Counted from the first letter of the stretch, positions 1-12,104 are shown. The stretch is 64,000 bases of DNA from an uncultured Verrucomicrobiota bacterium (GCA_903838675.1 CAILZI010000051.1:21661-85660); one strand, 5' to 3'. The notes: generated by a model not told the origin, from the sequence alone. Translations and numbers: made by a program.

Positions 1-2
1 TT

Positions 3-1517
3 GTCGCCAATGCGGACAACAATTGCGTGATGGTGGTGAACATCGGCGACTCCCTCAATGAACCCGGTGAGAAGTATGCGGAAAAAATCAGCACGGTGGA
101 AGGCTTCATCCCTGTGGGCTGGTATCCCACCTCGCTCGCGGTAAGCCCTGACGGCGGGACGCTGCTTGTCGGCAATGGCAAGGGGGTCAGTGCAAATCCA
201 GACCCCAGCAGAGACGGCGAGCTCAAGCCAGGAGCAAAGCAGAAGGCGATCCATCCAGGACGCACCCTGGACGGCAGCGTCAGCTTCATCGCCAAACCCG
301 ATGACAAACAGATGACCAGCTTCACCGCTCAGGTGAGGAAGAACTCGCCCTACACCCCGGAGATGCTGCGTGCGGCGCAGAAGCCGAACGACTGCGTCAT
401 TCCGGACAAAGTGGGCGCTCCATGCCCCATCAAGTATGTGCTATACATCATCAAGGAAAACCGCACCTATGACCAGGTGCTCGGAGACATGAAGGATGCC
501 AAGGGCAAGCCGATCGGCAATGGCGACCCCAGCATCACGCTCTACGGCGAGGACGTCACACCGAACCAGCATCAGCTCTCGCGTGACTATGTGCTGCTCG
601 ACAATCTCTACTGCAACGGCGAGGTCAGCGTGGACGGTCACAGCTGGTGTGATGCTGCCATGGCCACAGACTGGAACCAGCGCTCATGGACGCTGAGCTA
701 CTCCTCCCGCAAAGACAAACTCCCCGGCAATGACGAACTCGAAACACCCACGGCGGGCTACCTGTGGGACCAGTGCAAACGCGCCGGCGTCAGCTTCAAA
801 ACCTATGGCGAAGGCGCGCAGCGGGTGCCCAGCATCAACCGCGGCAAGTGGAGCGAGCCGCGCGACATGGACAAGTGCCAGCACTGGATTGATGACCTGC
901 ACGAGGCTGAGAAGACCGGTGAGCTGCCGCGCTTCACCATCATGGCGCTCGGCGAGAACCACACCAAAGGGACCACTCCCGGCGCCCACACGCCCGCTGC
1001 CTGTGTTGGCAGCAATGATCTGGCCTTTGGCAAGATCATCGCTGCAGCCACGCGGTCCAAGTTCTGGAAGCAGATGGCCATCTTTGTCATCGAAGACGAT
1101 GCGCAGAACGGCCCCGACCATGTGGATGCGCACCGCACCATTGGCTCCGTGATCAGTCCGTGGGTGAAACAGCACAGCATCGACCACACGCTCTACACCA
1201 CCGCCAGCATGATCCGCACCATGGAGCTCATCCTCGGCCTGCCGCCCATGACGCAGTACGATGCCGGAGCCACACCGATGTTCCGGTGCTTCACCAATGA
1301 ACCCAGCCTCAGCCAATACACTGAGAAGCAGCCCAAGGTGGACCTGCTGGCGAAAAACACCGCCGCTTCTCCTGGTGCCAAAGCCAGTGCGATGATGGAC
1401 TTTGACGAATACGTCGAGGCCCCCGAGGACGCCCTGAACCGCATCCTCTGGACCGAGGCCAAAGGCCCGAATGTACCGTATCCAGCGCCGATTCACCGCG
1501 TGCTCTTCACCGAGTGA
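3..1517 (+). CDS. YncE-like / alkaline-phosphatase-family phosphoesterase, 5'-truncated
   Basis: The frame is open from base 3, so the start lies upstream of the window; the first visible residues (VANADNNCVMVVNI) are mid-protein and look like a blade of a YncE-type beta-propeller. A short propeller remnant (SPDGGTLLVGNGKG) is followed by an alkaline-phosphatase/phosphoesterase domain: IKENRTYDQVLGDM, then NLYCNGEVSVDGHSWCDAAMATD, a segment with ALGENHTKGT, and FVIEDDAQNGPDHVDAHR, which supply the Asp/His metal ligands expected in the alkaline phosphatase superfamily. This fits bifunctional YncE/alkaline phosphatase proteins that act outside the cytoplasm, probably on phosphate esters. The substrate cannot be told. 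The gene converges on trxB with a 25-bp gap and no clear terminator. Confidence 0.85.
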   Translation, partial: VANADNNCVMVVNIGDSLNEPGEKYAEKISTVEGFIPVGWYPTSLAVSPDGGTLLVGNGKGVSANPDPSRDGELKPGAKQKAIHPGRTLDGSVSFIAKPDDKQMTSFTAQVRKNSPYTPEMLRAAQKPNDCVIPDKVGAPCPIKYVLYIIKENRTYDQVLGDMKDAKGKPIGNGDPSITLYGEDVTPNQHQLSRDYVLLDNLYCNGEVSVDGHSWCDAAMATDWNQRSWTLSYSSRKDKLPGNDELETPTAGYLWDQCKRAGVSFKTYGEGAQRVPSINRGKWSEPRDMDKCQHWIDDLHEAEKTGELPRFTIMALGENHTKGTTPGAHTPAACVGSNDLAFGKIIAAATRSKFWKQMAIFVIEDDAQNGPDHVDAHRTIGSVISPWVKQHSIDHTLYTTASMIRTMELILGLPPMTQYDAGATPMFRCFTNEPSLSQYTEKQPKVDLLAKNTAASPGAKASAMMDFDEYVEAPEDALNRILWTEAKGPNVPYPAPIHRVLFTE

Positions 1518-1542
1518 GGAGGCGCGGTGTCTGGCGCAGAGA

Positions 1543-2475
1543 TTAGTGCACGCCGTGGTCGGCGAGGTAGCGCTCGGCTTCGAGAGCTGCGGCGCAGCCC
1601 TGGCCGGCGGCGGTGATGGCCTGACGATAGACGTGATCGGCCACGTCACCGGCGGCGAAGAGGCCCTCGGTCTTGGTGCGGGTGCCTTCAGTCTGCAGGA
1701 TGTAGCCGCCTTCGTCGGTGTCGACAAGGTCGCCGAGGAACTGGCCGTTCGGCACGTGGCCGATGGCGACGAAGACGCACTTCAGCTCCAGCTCGCTCTT
1801 TTCGCCGGTGACGAGGTTTTCGAGAGTCACGGCGCGCATTTCGCCTTTCTCGTCGGTGAGGTATTCAGCGACGGTCGAATTCCAGACCGGCTTGATCTTC
1901 GGATTGGCCAGAGCGCGGTCGGCCATGATCTTGGAGGCACGCAGGGAGTCGCGGCGATGGATCAAATAAACGGTGCTGGCGAATTTGGTGAGGAATCCGG
2001 CCTCTTCACAGGCGCTGTCGCCACCGCCGATGACGCAGACGGGGACGTTGCGGTAGAAAGCGCCGTCGCAGGTGGCGCAGCTCGTCAAACCACGGCCGAT
2101 GAGGCTTTTTTCATTGGGCAGGCCGAGATGCTTGGGGGAGGCACCCGTGGCAACGATCACCGTGTGGGATTCATAGATGGTACCACCCTCAGTGTGCACT
2201 TCGAAGTGGCCGGCGGCGGTCTTTTTGACGCTGCTGACGAGGGAGTACTCGATGCGTGCGCCAAACTTTTCCGCCTGCGTCTGCATGTTCATCATCAGCT
2301 CGGGGCCCATGATGCCATTGGGGAAACCGGGGAAGTTCTCGACTTCCGTGGTCGTGGTGAGCTGGCCGCCGGGCATGTTGCCGGAAAGGATCAGAGGCTT
2401 CAGGTTGGCGCGGCCGGTGTAGATGGCTGCGGTGTAGCCGGCGCAGCCGGTGCCGATGATGATGACGTTTTCCAT
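1543..2475 (-). CDS. trxB: Thioredoxin-disulfide reductase
   Basis: Predicted protein of 310 residues, the usual size for bacterial TrxB, which reduces thioredoxin with NADPH through FAD and a redox-active disulfide in the cytoplasm. Visible motifs: FAD-binding GTGCAGYTAA near the N-terminus, the active-site CATC at residues 133-136 (TSCATCDGAF), the NADPH-binding GGGDSA at about 150-155, and the C-terminal FAD motif GLFAAGDV. I chose the ATG at 2475 because MENVIIIGTG begins the Rossmann fold directly; the open frame continues upstream to 2703, but that part lies in intergenic sequence and in a foldback repeat. It is divergent from the MFS transporter gene, with the foldback element between them. 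Confidence 0.95.
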   Translation of the reverse strand: MENVIIIGTGCAGYTAAIYTGRANLKPLILSGNMPGGQLTTTTEVENFPGFPNGIMGPELMMNMQTQAEKFGARIEYSLVSSVKKTAAGHFEVHTEGGTIYESHTVIVATGASPKHLGLPNEKSLIGRGLTSCATCDGAFYRNVPVCVIGGGDSACEEAGFLTKFASTVYLIHRRDSLRASKIMADRALANPKIKPVWNSTVAEYLTDEKGEMRAVTLENLVTGEKSELELKCVFVAIGHVPNGQFLGDLVDTDEGGYILQTEGTRTKTEGLFAAGDVADHVYRQAITAAGQGCAAALEAERYLADHGVH

Positions 2476-2589
2476 GAGAAAGAGAGGTTGGTAGGGGAGG
2501 GAGAAAGGTCGCGGAAGATGGAAAGGTGGGCCCGGGGTGCAACCTTCGCTTTTTGCAGACTCGTTGTTGGAGTTTCCCGCCTCCCGGCT

Positions 2590-2757
2590 TAGACCTGATC
2601 TCAAAAACCTTGTCACATTGCCCGGCGGCGGAGCGTCCCCATTGGCGGCGTTGGTCGCTTGCCTGTTGTTTTCAAACAGCAGGCGGCGCTCCCGCCTTGC
2701 CACTGGGGACGCTGCGCTCGCCGGATCAAAATGACAATCTTTTTGAGAGCAGGTCTA
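2590..2757. repeat. 168-bp foldback (MITE-like) element
   Basis: Long imperfect inverted repeat: the left arm (2590-2641) starts TAGACCTGATCTCAAAAA and the right arm (2704-2757), read on the minus strand, starts TAGACCTGCTCTCAAAAA. Both arms then continue through a TTGTCA segment, a CCGGCG segment and GCGTCCCCA. The centre is a second hairpin, GCCTGTTGTTT (2661-2671) against AAACAGCAGGC (2674-2684). Both ends are bounded by TA, as expected for a TA target duplication. There is no coding capacity. It fills most of the trxB/MFS intergenic region and ends 18 bp before the MFS start codon. The link to an IS630/Tc1-type transposase is an inference from the TA ends only. Confidence 0.75.
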
Positions 2758-2775
2758 TTTCAAAAATAAACAACG

Positions 2776-3981
2776 ATGTCCAACCCCGCCCCGGATGCCA
2801 AAGCCAGCCGCAAATCGCTGGCGACGCTGTTTTTCTGCACGGCGATGCCCATGGGGATGTGGAGTGTGCCGCTGGCGAACGTGTTCAATGCGCATGGTCG
2901 CGGGCACCTCGTGCCGTGGGTGTTTGCCACCACCGCCATTGCAGCGTTCATTTCGCCTTTGTTCGTGGGAGCACTGGCGGATCAGAAGCACTCGCCGGTG
3001 CTGCTGCTGCGCTGGCTGGCGGCGGCGACGAGCATTGCCCTGTTCATCACCTGCGGGTCCCTGGAGTGGGGCTGGAGTGATGTGATGGTCTTGATCTGTG
3101 CGCAGGTGCACACCCTGGTGGCCACGCCGGTGTGGAGCCTGACGAGCAGCATTGTTTTCTCCCAGTTGCATGACACCAAGCAGCAGTTTGGACCGCTGCG
3201 TGCCTGCGCCACGGCGGGCTGGATGGTCGGCTGCTGGATCGTGAGTTTTGTGCTGCGGGCTGATGCCTCGCTGGTGGCGGGTATCACGGCTGCGGGCTTG
3301 TGGCTGGTGGTGATGACCCTGACCTGGCGGCTGCCGATGATTCCGCCCGGCGAAATCGTGCAGCACCGCACCTGGAAACAGATCCTCGGCCTGGATGCCC
3401 TCGGACTGCTGATCCACCGCGATCATCGTGTCGTCTTCCTGACGGCGGCCTTGTACTGCATCCCGCTGGCGGCGTTCTACCCGTACACCTCGCGTCAGTT
3501 GCACGATCTCGGGGTGCAGCACATCTCCGCGGTCATATCGCTTGGTCAGACGACTGAGGTGCTGGTCATGCTCTTGCTGGCGGGAGTGATGGCACGTTTT
3601 CGGCTGAAATGGGTCTTCCTTTCGGGCATCGCGATATGTGTCGTCCGCTATTCCTTCAACACGTTCAACACGCTGCCCACCGTGATGTTTGGCACCTTCC
3701 TGCACGGCTTTGCCTACACGCTCTATTTCATCACCACCCAGATCTACCTGGAAGAACGCATTGATCCGAAATGGCGGGTGCGTGCGCAGGCGCTGCTGGC
3801 CATGCTGATGGGAGGGGTGGGCAATCTGATCGGCTATCTCGGTGGCGGCTGGTGGTATGCAGCCTGCACGCAGAACCAAATCACCAACTGGCCCCGCTTC
3901 TGGTGGGGAGAGACGGCGCTGACCGCCGCGGTCTGTATGTTCTTCGCCCTCGCGTATCGAGGGCGGGTGAGGAATGAGTGA
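2776..3981 (+). CDS. MFS transporter, nucleoside:H+ symporter-like
   Basis: A 401-residue protein made almost wholly of hydrophobic segments (about twelve predicted membrane spans), for example WVFATTAIAAFISPLFVGALAD and LVAGITAAGLWLVVMTL. The cytoplasmic-loop signature GALADQKHSPVLLLR between spans 2 and 3 and the overall size fit the nucleoside:H+ symporter (NupG-like) branch of the major facilitator superfamily, which imports nucleosides or similar small solutes across the inner membrane. The substrate is not determined by the sequence. The start MSNPAPDAK at 2776 lies immediately after the foldback element, so promoter elements may be supplied or disturbed by it. The gene converges on the M3 peptidase gene with 3 bp between stops. 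Confidence 0.8.
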   Translation: MSNPAPDAKASRKSLATLFFCTAMPMGMWSVPLANVFNAHGRGHLVPWVFATTAIAAFISPLFVGALADQKHSPVLLLRWLAAATSIALFITCGSLEWGWSDVMVLICAQVHTLVATPVWSLTSSIVFSQLHDTKQQFGPLRACATAGWMVGCWIVSFVLRADASLVAGITAAGLWLVVMTLTWRLPMIPPGEIVQHRTWKQILGLDALGLLIHRDHRVVFLTAALYCIPLAAFYPYTSRQLHDLGVQHISAVISLGQTTEVLVMLLLAGVMARFRLKWVFLSGIAICVVRYSFNTFNTLPTVMFGTFLHGFAYTLYFITTQIYLEERIDPKWRVRAQALLAMLMGGVGNLIGYLGGGWWYAACTQNQITNWPRFWWGETALTAAVCMFFALAYRGRVRNE

Positions 3982-3984
3982 GGA

Positions 3985-6108
3985 TCAAGCCAGTCCGGCG
4001 CGTACGAGCAGCGCCATGGCATCGGGATCGCGGCCCATGAAGTTCTGGAAGAGTTTCGCGGGGTCTTCGGAGTTGCCCTTGCTCAGGATCGTGTCGCGGA
4101 ACTCGCGGCCCACGGTGGGATTGAGCACGCCTTCCTGCTGGAAGCGGGTGAAGGCATCGGCATCCAGCACTTCGGCCCACTTGTAGCTGTAGTAGCCGGC
4201 GGCGTAACCGACGGGGCTGCTGAAGAGGTGGCCGAAGCGACGCGCCATCGTCGGCTGCTCGGTTTTAAGCTCCATGATGTAGCCTTTGAGAATGGAGCGG
4301 GCGAGCTTGTCGAGGTCTGCACCTTCATCCGTGGCGTGGTGCATGTGCAGTTCGAGATCGAGCTTGCCGAAAGCGAGCTGACGCATGATGTCGCTGCCGC
4401 TGCGGTAGTTCTTGGCGGCCAGCAGTTTTTTGAAGAGACGCGGGGGAATGGTTTCACCGGTTTCATGATGGCGGGCGAAGAGATCGAGGCTCTCACGCTC
4501 CCAGCAGAAGTTTTCCATGAGCTGCGAGGGCAGTTCCACGAAGTCCCAGTAAACACTCACCCCATTGAGCGAAGGGATTTCCACGTTGCCGCAGAGCTGG
4601 TGCAGCAAATGGCCGAATTCATGGAAGACGGTGGTGACTTCATCATGCGTGAGCAGCGCGGGCTTGCCATCGACGGGCGGCGTCATGTTGCCGCAAATGA
4701 GGCCCAGGTGCAGGCGGCGGTCGCGCTCGCCGCTGGGAGGCACGCCCATCCTGAGATAATTCATCCAGGCGCCACCACGCTTGGAGTCGCGCGGATGCCA
4801 GTCGGCGTAGAAGGAGCCGATGTGCACGTCTTTTTCATTGCGCACTTCATAGAACTTCACTTCCGGGTGCCAGACCTCCACGGGGCCTGCTTTGCCGGGC
4901 AAGGGACTGACGTTGGCCGGTGCTTCTTTGCCGGGCTCGACGTAAACGACCTCGCGGCTGACGATGCTGAGGTCGAAGACCTTCTCCGCCAGCTGGAACA
5001 TGCCGTTGAGCACTTTGTCGATGGGGAAGAAGGGGCGCAGTTCCTCTTCATCAAAATCGTACTTAGATTTGCGCTGGCGTTCGCTCCAGAAGGCGACTTC
5101 CCAAGGCTGGAACAGATCGACGGTCTGGTGGGCGTTGTCGGCGCGGAACTCCTGAAGTTCGATGGTTTCGCGCTGAAAGGCATCGTGCACCCGCCCATAG
5201 AGGTCCGTGATGAAGCGGAGGGCGCTCTGGCCGTTCTTGGCCATGCGATGATGCAGCACATGATCGGCGAAGTTTGCCTTGCCCATGATCTGCGCCTTCT
5301 CGTGGCGCAGGCGGAGGATGTTCCAGACGAGCTCGGTGTTGTCATGTTCGCCACCGCGTCCGATGCTGCATGAACCTTCCCAGACCTGACGGCGGATGCC
5401 TTCGTCTTCGAGGTATTCCATGACCGGAATCATCGAAGGGGCCTTCAGCGTGAAGCGATAGACCGGGTGCTCTGGCGTGCCGAGGTTTTTTGCCAGCGCA
5501 TCCGCCTTGGCGGCGTCGATGGCGGTCTGCGGGAGCCCCTTGAGACGATCCACGTCTTCGATGAGCAGCACCCATTTGTTCGTCGAATCGAGCACGTTCT
5601 CGGAATACTTCTGCGTGAACTTGGAGAGCTCGGCTTCGATTTCCTCGACGCGCTTCTTTTTGTCCGGCGGCAGGTCGGCACCGGCCTCGATGAAGCCTTC
5701 CATGGCTTCCTGCAGGGCGCGTTTGCGCACGGGCGTGAGCTGTTTTGCCTCGTCGGTCTTGCTGTAGGTGACAAACAGGTCCCAGAGATGCTCGTTGAGC
5801 GGGATCTTGGCGAAGAAGGAGCTGACTTCCGACAGCATCTTGTTGTGCGCCTCACGCAGGGCGGGGGAGTTGCACAGTGAATCGAGGTGCGTCACGAGAC
5901 CCCAGGCTTCATTCAGTTCACGGGTGCATTCGTCGAGACCGAGCACGACGGAATCAAAGTTCATCAGTTTGCCGCGATCCTGATCAATGACCGCATCCAG
6001 ATTCGCCTGCGCTTTTTCAAGGGCGGAGCGGATGTCGGCTTCGATGTGTTCGGGGGTCAGTGTGGACCAGCGGATGTGAAAGTCCTGGGTGAGGAAAGGT
6101 GCTGCCAT
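3985..6108 (-). CDS. M3 family oligopeptidase (thimet / oligopeptidase A type)
   Basis: Predicted 707-residue zinc metallopeptidase of family M3, which cleaves short peptides in the cytoplasm. The metal-binding HEFGH lies at residues 496-500 (TTVFHEFGHLLHQL). Further family markers include SFYADWHPRDSKRGGAWM, GLICGNMTPP and the C-terminal YAAGYYSYKWAEVLDADAF substrate-binding region. Length and domain order match oligopeptidase A (PrlC). I chose the ATG at 6108 (MAAPFLTQDFHIRW) rather than the open frame to 6183, because the upstream extension is intergenic sequence next to gcvT and unlike the family. It is divergent from gcvT across 136 bp. Confidence 0.92.
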   Translation of the reverse strand: MAAPFLTQDFHIRWSTLTPEHIEADIRSALEKAQANLDAVIDQDRGKLMNFDSVVLGLDECTRELNEAWGLVTHLDSLCNSPALREAHNKMLSEVSSFFAKIPLNEHLWDLFVTYSKTDEAKQLTPVRKRALQEAMEGFIEAGADLPPDKKKRVEEIEAELSKFTQKYSENVLDSTNKWVLLIEDVDRLKGLPQTAIDAAKADALAKNLGTPEHPVYRFTLKAPSMIPVMEYLEDEGIRRQVWEGSCSIGRGGEHDNTELVWNILRLRHEKAQIMGKANFADHVLHHRMAKNGQSALRFITDLYGRVHDAFQRETIELQEFRADNAHQTVDLFQPWEVAFWSERQRKSKYDFDEEELRPFFPIDKVLNGMFQLAEKVFDLSIVSREVVYVEPGKEAPANVSPLPGKAGPVEVWHPEVKFYEVRNEKDVHIGSFYADWHPRDSKRGGAWMNYLRMGVPPSGERDRRLHLGLICGNMTPPVDGKPALLTHDEVTTVFHEFGHLLHQLCGNVEIPSLNGVSVYWDFVELPSQLMENFCWERESLDLFARHHETGETIPPRLFKKLLAAKNYRSGSDIMRQLAFGKLDLELHMHHATDEGADLDKLARSILKGYIMELKTEQPTMARRFGHLFSSPVGYAAGYYSYKWAEVLDADAFTRFQQEGVLNPTVGREFRDTILSKGNSEDPAKLFQNFMGRDPDAMALLVRAGLA

Positions 6109-6244
6109 GGTTGGGGCTTTTTTTTGGCGGGCGGAAGGGGGGGACGAAAATATGGAACGAATACGGGGGGCTGCAAATGACATTGCCAGCTTGATCTTTG
6201 CTCAAAACGCCGTGCGAATTGACAAAGTCCCCGCGCTTCACAAC

Positions 6245-7369
6245 ATGCGCGCCGTGTCCGATCCCGCCCCCCTTCGCCGAACTCCCCTCCACGCCGTGCA
6301 TGTGGAAATGGGCGCACGCATGGTGCCCTTTGCCGGCTGGGACATGCCGGTGCAGTACACCGGGATCGTCGACGAGCACAAAGCTGTGCGGCAGAGCGTG
6401 GGTGTGTTCGACATCTCGCACATGGGGCAGTTCATCGTGAGCGGCCCTGGTGCCGAAGCCTTTCTGAACCGGGTGCTGACAAACAACATTACGAAACTGC
6501 AGCCAGGCCAGGGGCAGTACACCCTGCTGCTGAACGGACTTGGCGGCGTGATTGACGACCTGATCGCCTACCGCACCAGCGAGCGTGAATTTTACCTCGT
6601 CGTGAATGCTTCGCGCATTGATGCAGACTGGGCTCATCTTGAAACCCAGCTCAACAAGGATGATCAGGTTATGATGGCCAACGCGAGTGATTTCACCGCC
6701 GGTCTGGCCATCCAGGGCCCCAAGGCACGCGAAGTGGCGGCGGCGGTCTTTGGGAATGGTACATCCTTTCCCGAGCACAACACCATCCTCGTCACCATGA
6801 CCGACAACGGGCCGATGTGGCTCTGCGGGACCGGCTACACTGGGGAGGAAGGTTTCGAGTTTTTCATGCCCATGGAGTCCGCTGAGGGGTGGTTCCGCAA
6901 AATTGTGGATGCCGTGAAGGCTGCCGGTGGCATGCCCTGCGGGCTCGGAGCCCGTGACACGCTGCGTCTAGAGATGGGCTATCCGCTGAATGGCAACGAT
7001 CTTTCAGAAGGGCGCACACCGCTGCAGGCTGGGCTCGGCTTCTTTGTGGATCTGGACAAAGGAGACTTCACTGGTCGTGAGGCGCTGGTGGCGCAAAAGG
7101 CCGCCGGACTGCCCGACAAACTGGCCGCCTTCCGCATGACCGGCGCGGCACCGCCACCACGGCCGCATTACCCCGTGGCATTTGACGGGCTGATCATCGG
7201 CGAGGTGTGCAGCGGCACGCAGTCTCCCAGCCTTGGAGCGGGCATCGGCATGGCCTATGTGCCGCTGAGCGCCGCCACGATCGGCAGCACGCTTGAAATC
7301 GAAATCCGCGGGCGTCGTTTCCCGGCGGAAGTGGTGAAAAAGCCGTTTTATCGCAAACCCGCAGTCTAA
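6245..7369 (+). CDS. gcvT: Glycine cleavage system T protein (aminomethyltransferase)
   Basis: A 374-residue protein that transfers the methylene group from the aminomethyl-lipoyl arm of GcvH to tetrahydrofolate, releasing ammonia. Family markers: RRTPLHAVHVEMGARMVPFAGWDMPVQY at the N-terminus, GVFDISHMGQF, LAIQGPKA, GTGYTGEEGFE, GLGARDTLRLEMGYPLNG with the folate-site Asp, and the C-terminal beta-barrel GEVCSGTQSPSLGAGIGMAYV. The ATG at 6245 gives a normal-length protein; the longer open frame from 6089 runs into the divergent M3 peptidase gene. gcvH follows after 18 bp, so the two are probably cotranscribed. I found no glycine riboswitch pattern upstream. Confidence 0.96.
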   Translation: MRAVSDPAPLRRTPLHAVHVEMGARMVPFAGWDMPVQYTGIVDEHKAVRQSVGVFDISHMGQFIVSGPGAEAFLNRVLTNNITKLQPGQGQYTLLLNGLGGVIDDLIAYRTSEREFYLVVNASRIDADWAHLETQLNKDDQVMMANASDFTAGLAIQGPKAREVAAAVFGNGTSFPEHNTILVTMTDNGPMWLCGTGYTGEEGFEFFMPMESAEGWFRKIVDAVKAAGGMPCGLGARDTLRLEMGYPLNGNDLSEGRTPLQAGLGFFVDLDKGDFTGREALVAQKAAGLPDKLAAFRMTGAAPPPRPHYPVAFDGLIIGEVCSGTQSPSLGAGIGMAYVPLSAATIGSTLEIEIRGRRFPAEVVKKPFYRKPAV

Positions 7370-7387
7370 TTTCCAACCGACTTCCTC

Positions 7388-7768
7388 ATGAGCAACGTCC
7401 CTGAACAACTCCGCTACCGCGATTCTCACGAATGGATCGATCCCACCCAAAGCCCGTCTCCTGCCGGCATCACGGATCATGCGCAAGCGGAGCTGACTGA
7501 CGTGGTTTTTGTGGACCCTCCCAAAGTGGGCACGCAGGTCAGTGCAGGACAGCAGGTCTGCGTAATCGAGTCGGTCAAAGCAGCGAGTGACATCTACGCA
7601 CCGGTGGCCGGAGAGATTGTGGCCATCAATGAGGCGCTGACTGGTGATCCGGGTCTCCTCAATCGTGATCCCTATTCCGGCGGCTGGATTTTCAAAATCA
7701 ATCCCTCGAATCCTGCGGAATTTGAAGCGCTGATGGACGCTGCCGCCTACGGCAAGCACATCGCCTGA
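7388..7768 (+). CDS. gcvH: Glycine cleavage system H protein
   Basis: A 126-residue lipoyl carrier protein that shuttles the aminomethyl group between GcvP and GcvT. The lipoylation site is Lys64 in [17 protein letters not shown], and the N-terminal RYRDSHEWI and [17 protein letters not shown] segments are typical of the family. The length is normal (about 125-130 residues). It starts 18 bp after the gcvT stop. The next gene, an aspartyl hydroxylase-like gene, follows after 83 bp and separates gcvH from gcvP. Confidence 0.97.
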   Translation: MSNVPEQLRYRDSHEWIDPTQSPSPAGITDHAQAELTDVVFVDPPKVGTQVSAGQQVCVIESVKAASDIYAPVAGEIVAINEALTGDPGLLNRDPYSGGWIFKINPSNPAEFEALMDAAAYGKHIA

Positions 7769-7851
7769 GCCAGGTGCAGTTTTGAGCGGTTGACGCGCCT
7801 TTTTTGACTGCGAAAAGTGACAGATTCGTTACTCGCACGGACTTTTGACCC

Positions 7852-8676
7852 ATGCCCCCCGAAGCATCCTCATCCATTGCCACAGTTCCGGCTGGCTTTC
7901 AGCTCAAGCCGATTGATGCCTATCACCGCCGTCACCGGACATTCCCAGCCAGCGGCTGGATGGAGCGCTTCACCAACCGCGTGCAGGATCTCGTCGAGGC
8001 GGTCATTGCACATTGTTCCATTCACGGCGATCCGCCGATCTATGACTCGCGGCACTTCCCCTGGGTCAAGGATGTCGAGGCGGACTGGCGGAAGGTGCGC
8101 GCCGAACTCGACGCGGTGATGAAATACCGCGATGCGATGCCCAGCTTTCAGGACATCGTGAAGGAAGTCGGCATGATCCAGGGAGATGACCAATGGAAGA
8201 CCTTCTTTCTCAAAGGGGTCGGACTGGACTGCGAGGAAAACGCCCGCCACTGCCCGGAAACCATGAATGTGCTGGCCAAGATTCCAGGCTGTACGACCGG
8301 CTTCTTCTCCATCCTTTCGCCGAACAAGCACATCCCGGAGCACCGTGGCCCTTTCGCGGGTGTGCTGCGCATGCATCTCGGACTGATGGTGCCGGAGCCG
8401 CGCCAGCAGTGCCGCATCCGCATCGCCGACCAGGTCTATTCCTGGCAGGAGGGCAGCGCGGTTATCTTTGACGACACTTATAATCATGAAGTCTGGAACG
8501 ACACCGATGGCTACCGTGTGGTGCTCTTTGTGGATTTCGAGCGCCCGCTGCGCGCACCGTTTAAGTTCATCAACCACATGCTTTTGAACCTGGCCGCGCT
8601 GGCACCTTTTTTGCGCGAGGCCAAGGGCAAGCAAAAGGCTTCCGAGAAAAAGTTCTGGGCGTTGTTTGGCAAGTGA
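7852..8676 (+). CDS. Aspartyl/asparaginyl beta-hydroxylase-like 2-oxoglutarate oxygenase
   Basis: A 274-residue protein of the AspH/LpxO family of Fe(II)/2-oxoglutarate dioxygenases. The C-terminal half shows the family core: the first iron-ligand His164 in PEHRGPFAGVLRMHLGL, the QCRIRI and WQEGSAVIFDD strands, and the second ligand His212 in YNHEVWNDTDGYRVVLFVDF. The N-terminal 100 residues are helical and lack a signal peptide or an obvious membrane span. Relatives hydroxylate Asp/Asn side chains or lipid A acyl chains; the substrate here is unknown. It lies between gcvH and gcvP (54 bp before gcvP) and is read in the same direction, so it may be cotranscribed with the glycine cleavage genes. 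Confidence 0.85.
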   Translation: MPPEASSSIATVPAGFQLKPIDAYHRRHRTFPASGWMERFTNRVQDLVEAVIAHCSIHGDPPIYDSRHFPWVKDVEADWRKVRAELDAVMKYRDAMPSFQDIVKEVGMIQGDDQWKTFFLKGVGLDCEENARHCPETMNVLAKIPGCTTGFFSILSPNKHIPEHRGPFAGVLRMHLGLMVPEPRQQCRIRIADQVYSWQEGSAVIFDDTYNHEVWNDTDGYRVVLFVDFERPLRAPFKFINHMLLNLAALAPFLREAKGKQKASEKKFWALFGK

Positions 8677-8730
8677 CACCGGCCTCTGGCTAGATACCGT
8701 GGCGGCCTCCCCAAAACCGCTCTGATTTCG

Positions 8731-11559
<2,829 letters not shown>

Positions 11560-11637
11560 GGACCGCAGGAACGTTTCAGCGCGCATGAAAGTGCTCCTGT
11601 GACTCGACTTTGGCGCGTTTGCGGCGATAACAGCCGC

Positions 11638-12102
11638 ATGCGCCTCCTGACTCTGCTCCTGCTGTTTGTTTCCTGCGGTCTGACTCTTCACGCTGCTGAC
11701 AAGGCGGCCACGCCTGATTCGCTGGTCGCTGAACTCTACAAGTCGGAGAAGAAAAAGGCGTCGCCATTTTTCCAGGACAAGAACCGGGCACTGGTGGACC
11801 ATTACTTCACGAAGGAGCTTGGCGATCTTATTTGGAAAGACACCCTCAACTCCAAAGGCGAAGTCGGTGCGATCGATGGCGATCCGCTCTACGACGCCCA
11901 GGACATGGAGATCAAGGAATTCGTCATCCACCCGGCGAAGACGGAAGAGGGGAAGTCCACCGTGCTGGTGACCTTTGTGAATTTCAAAGAGAAGAAAAGC
12001 ATCACCTTCCACTGCGCGCAGGAGGGCGGTGCGTGGAAGATCAACGACATCCAGTATGCCGACTACACACTTCTGAAGCTGCTCAAGGACAGCGCAAAGT
12101 AG
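11638..12102 (+). CDS. Small secreted protein, DUF3828-like
   Basis: A 154-residue protein with a cleavable signal peptide (MRLLTLLLLFVSCGLTLHAAD). The mature part contains KASPFFQDKNRALVDHYFTKELGDLIWKD, then GDPLYDAQDMEIKEFVI and a strand-rich C-terminus ending WKINDIQYADYTLLKLL. This pattern (a 'YFT..L' helix followed by 'DPLyDAQD' and paired beta-strands) resembles DUF3828-type periplasmic domains of the NTF2-like fold; the assignment is by eye. I chose the ATG at 11638 because it starts the signal peptide; the open frame extends 13 codons further upstream. It is in the same direction as gcvP, 78 bp downstream. Confidence 0.7.
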   Translation: MRLLTLLLLFVSCGLTLHAADKAATPDSLVAELYKSEKKKASPFFQDKNRALVDHYFTKELGDLIWKDTLNSKGEVGAIDGDPLYDAQDMEIKEFVIHPAKTEEGKSTVLVTFVNFKEKKSITFHCAQEGGAWKINDIQYADYTLLKLLKDSAK

Positions 12103-12104
12103 CC

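Noticed and set aside
1471..2592. 373-codon plus-strand frame over trxB
   Set aside because: Antisense to trxB, low-complexity Gly/Ala/Val composition, no signal or motif.
6109..6244. Possible glycine riboswitch before gcvT
   Set aside because: I looked for the conserved aptamer segments and did not find them; the region is too short for a tandem aptamer.
7769..7851. TTGACG/TTGACT sequences as a promoter for the AspH-like gene
   Set aside because: No convincing -10 element at suitable spacing.
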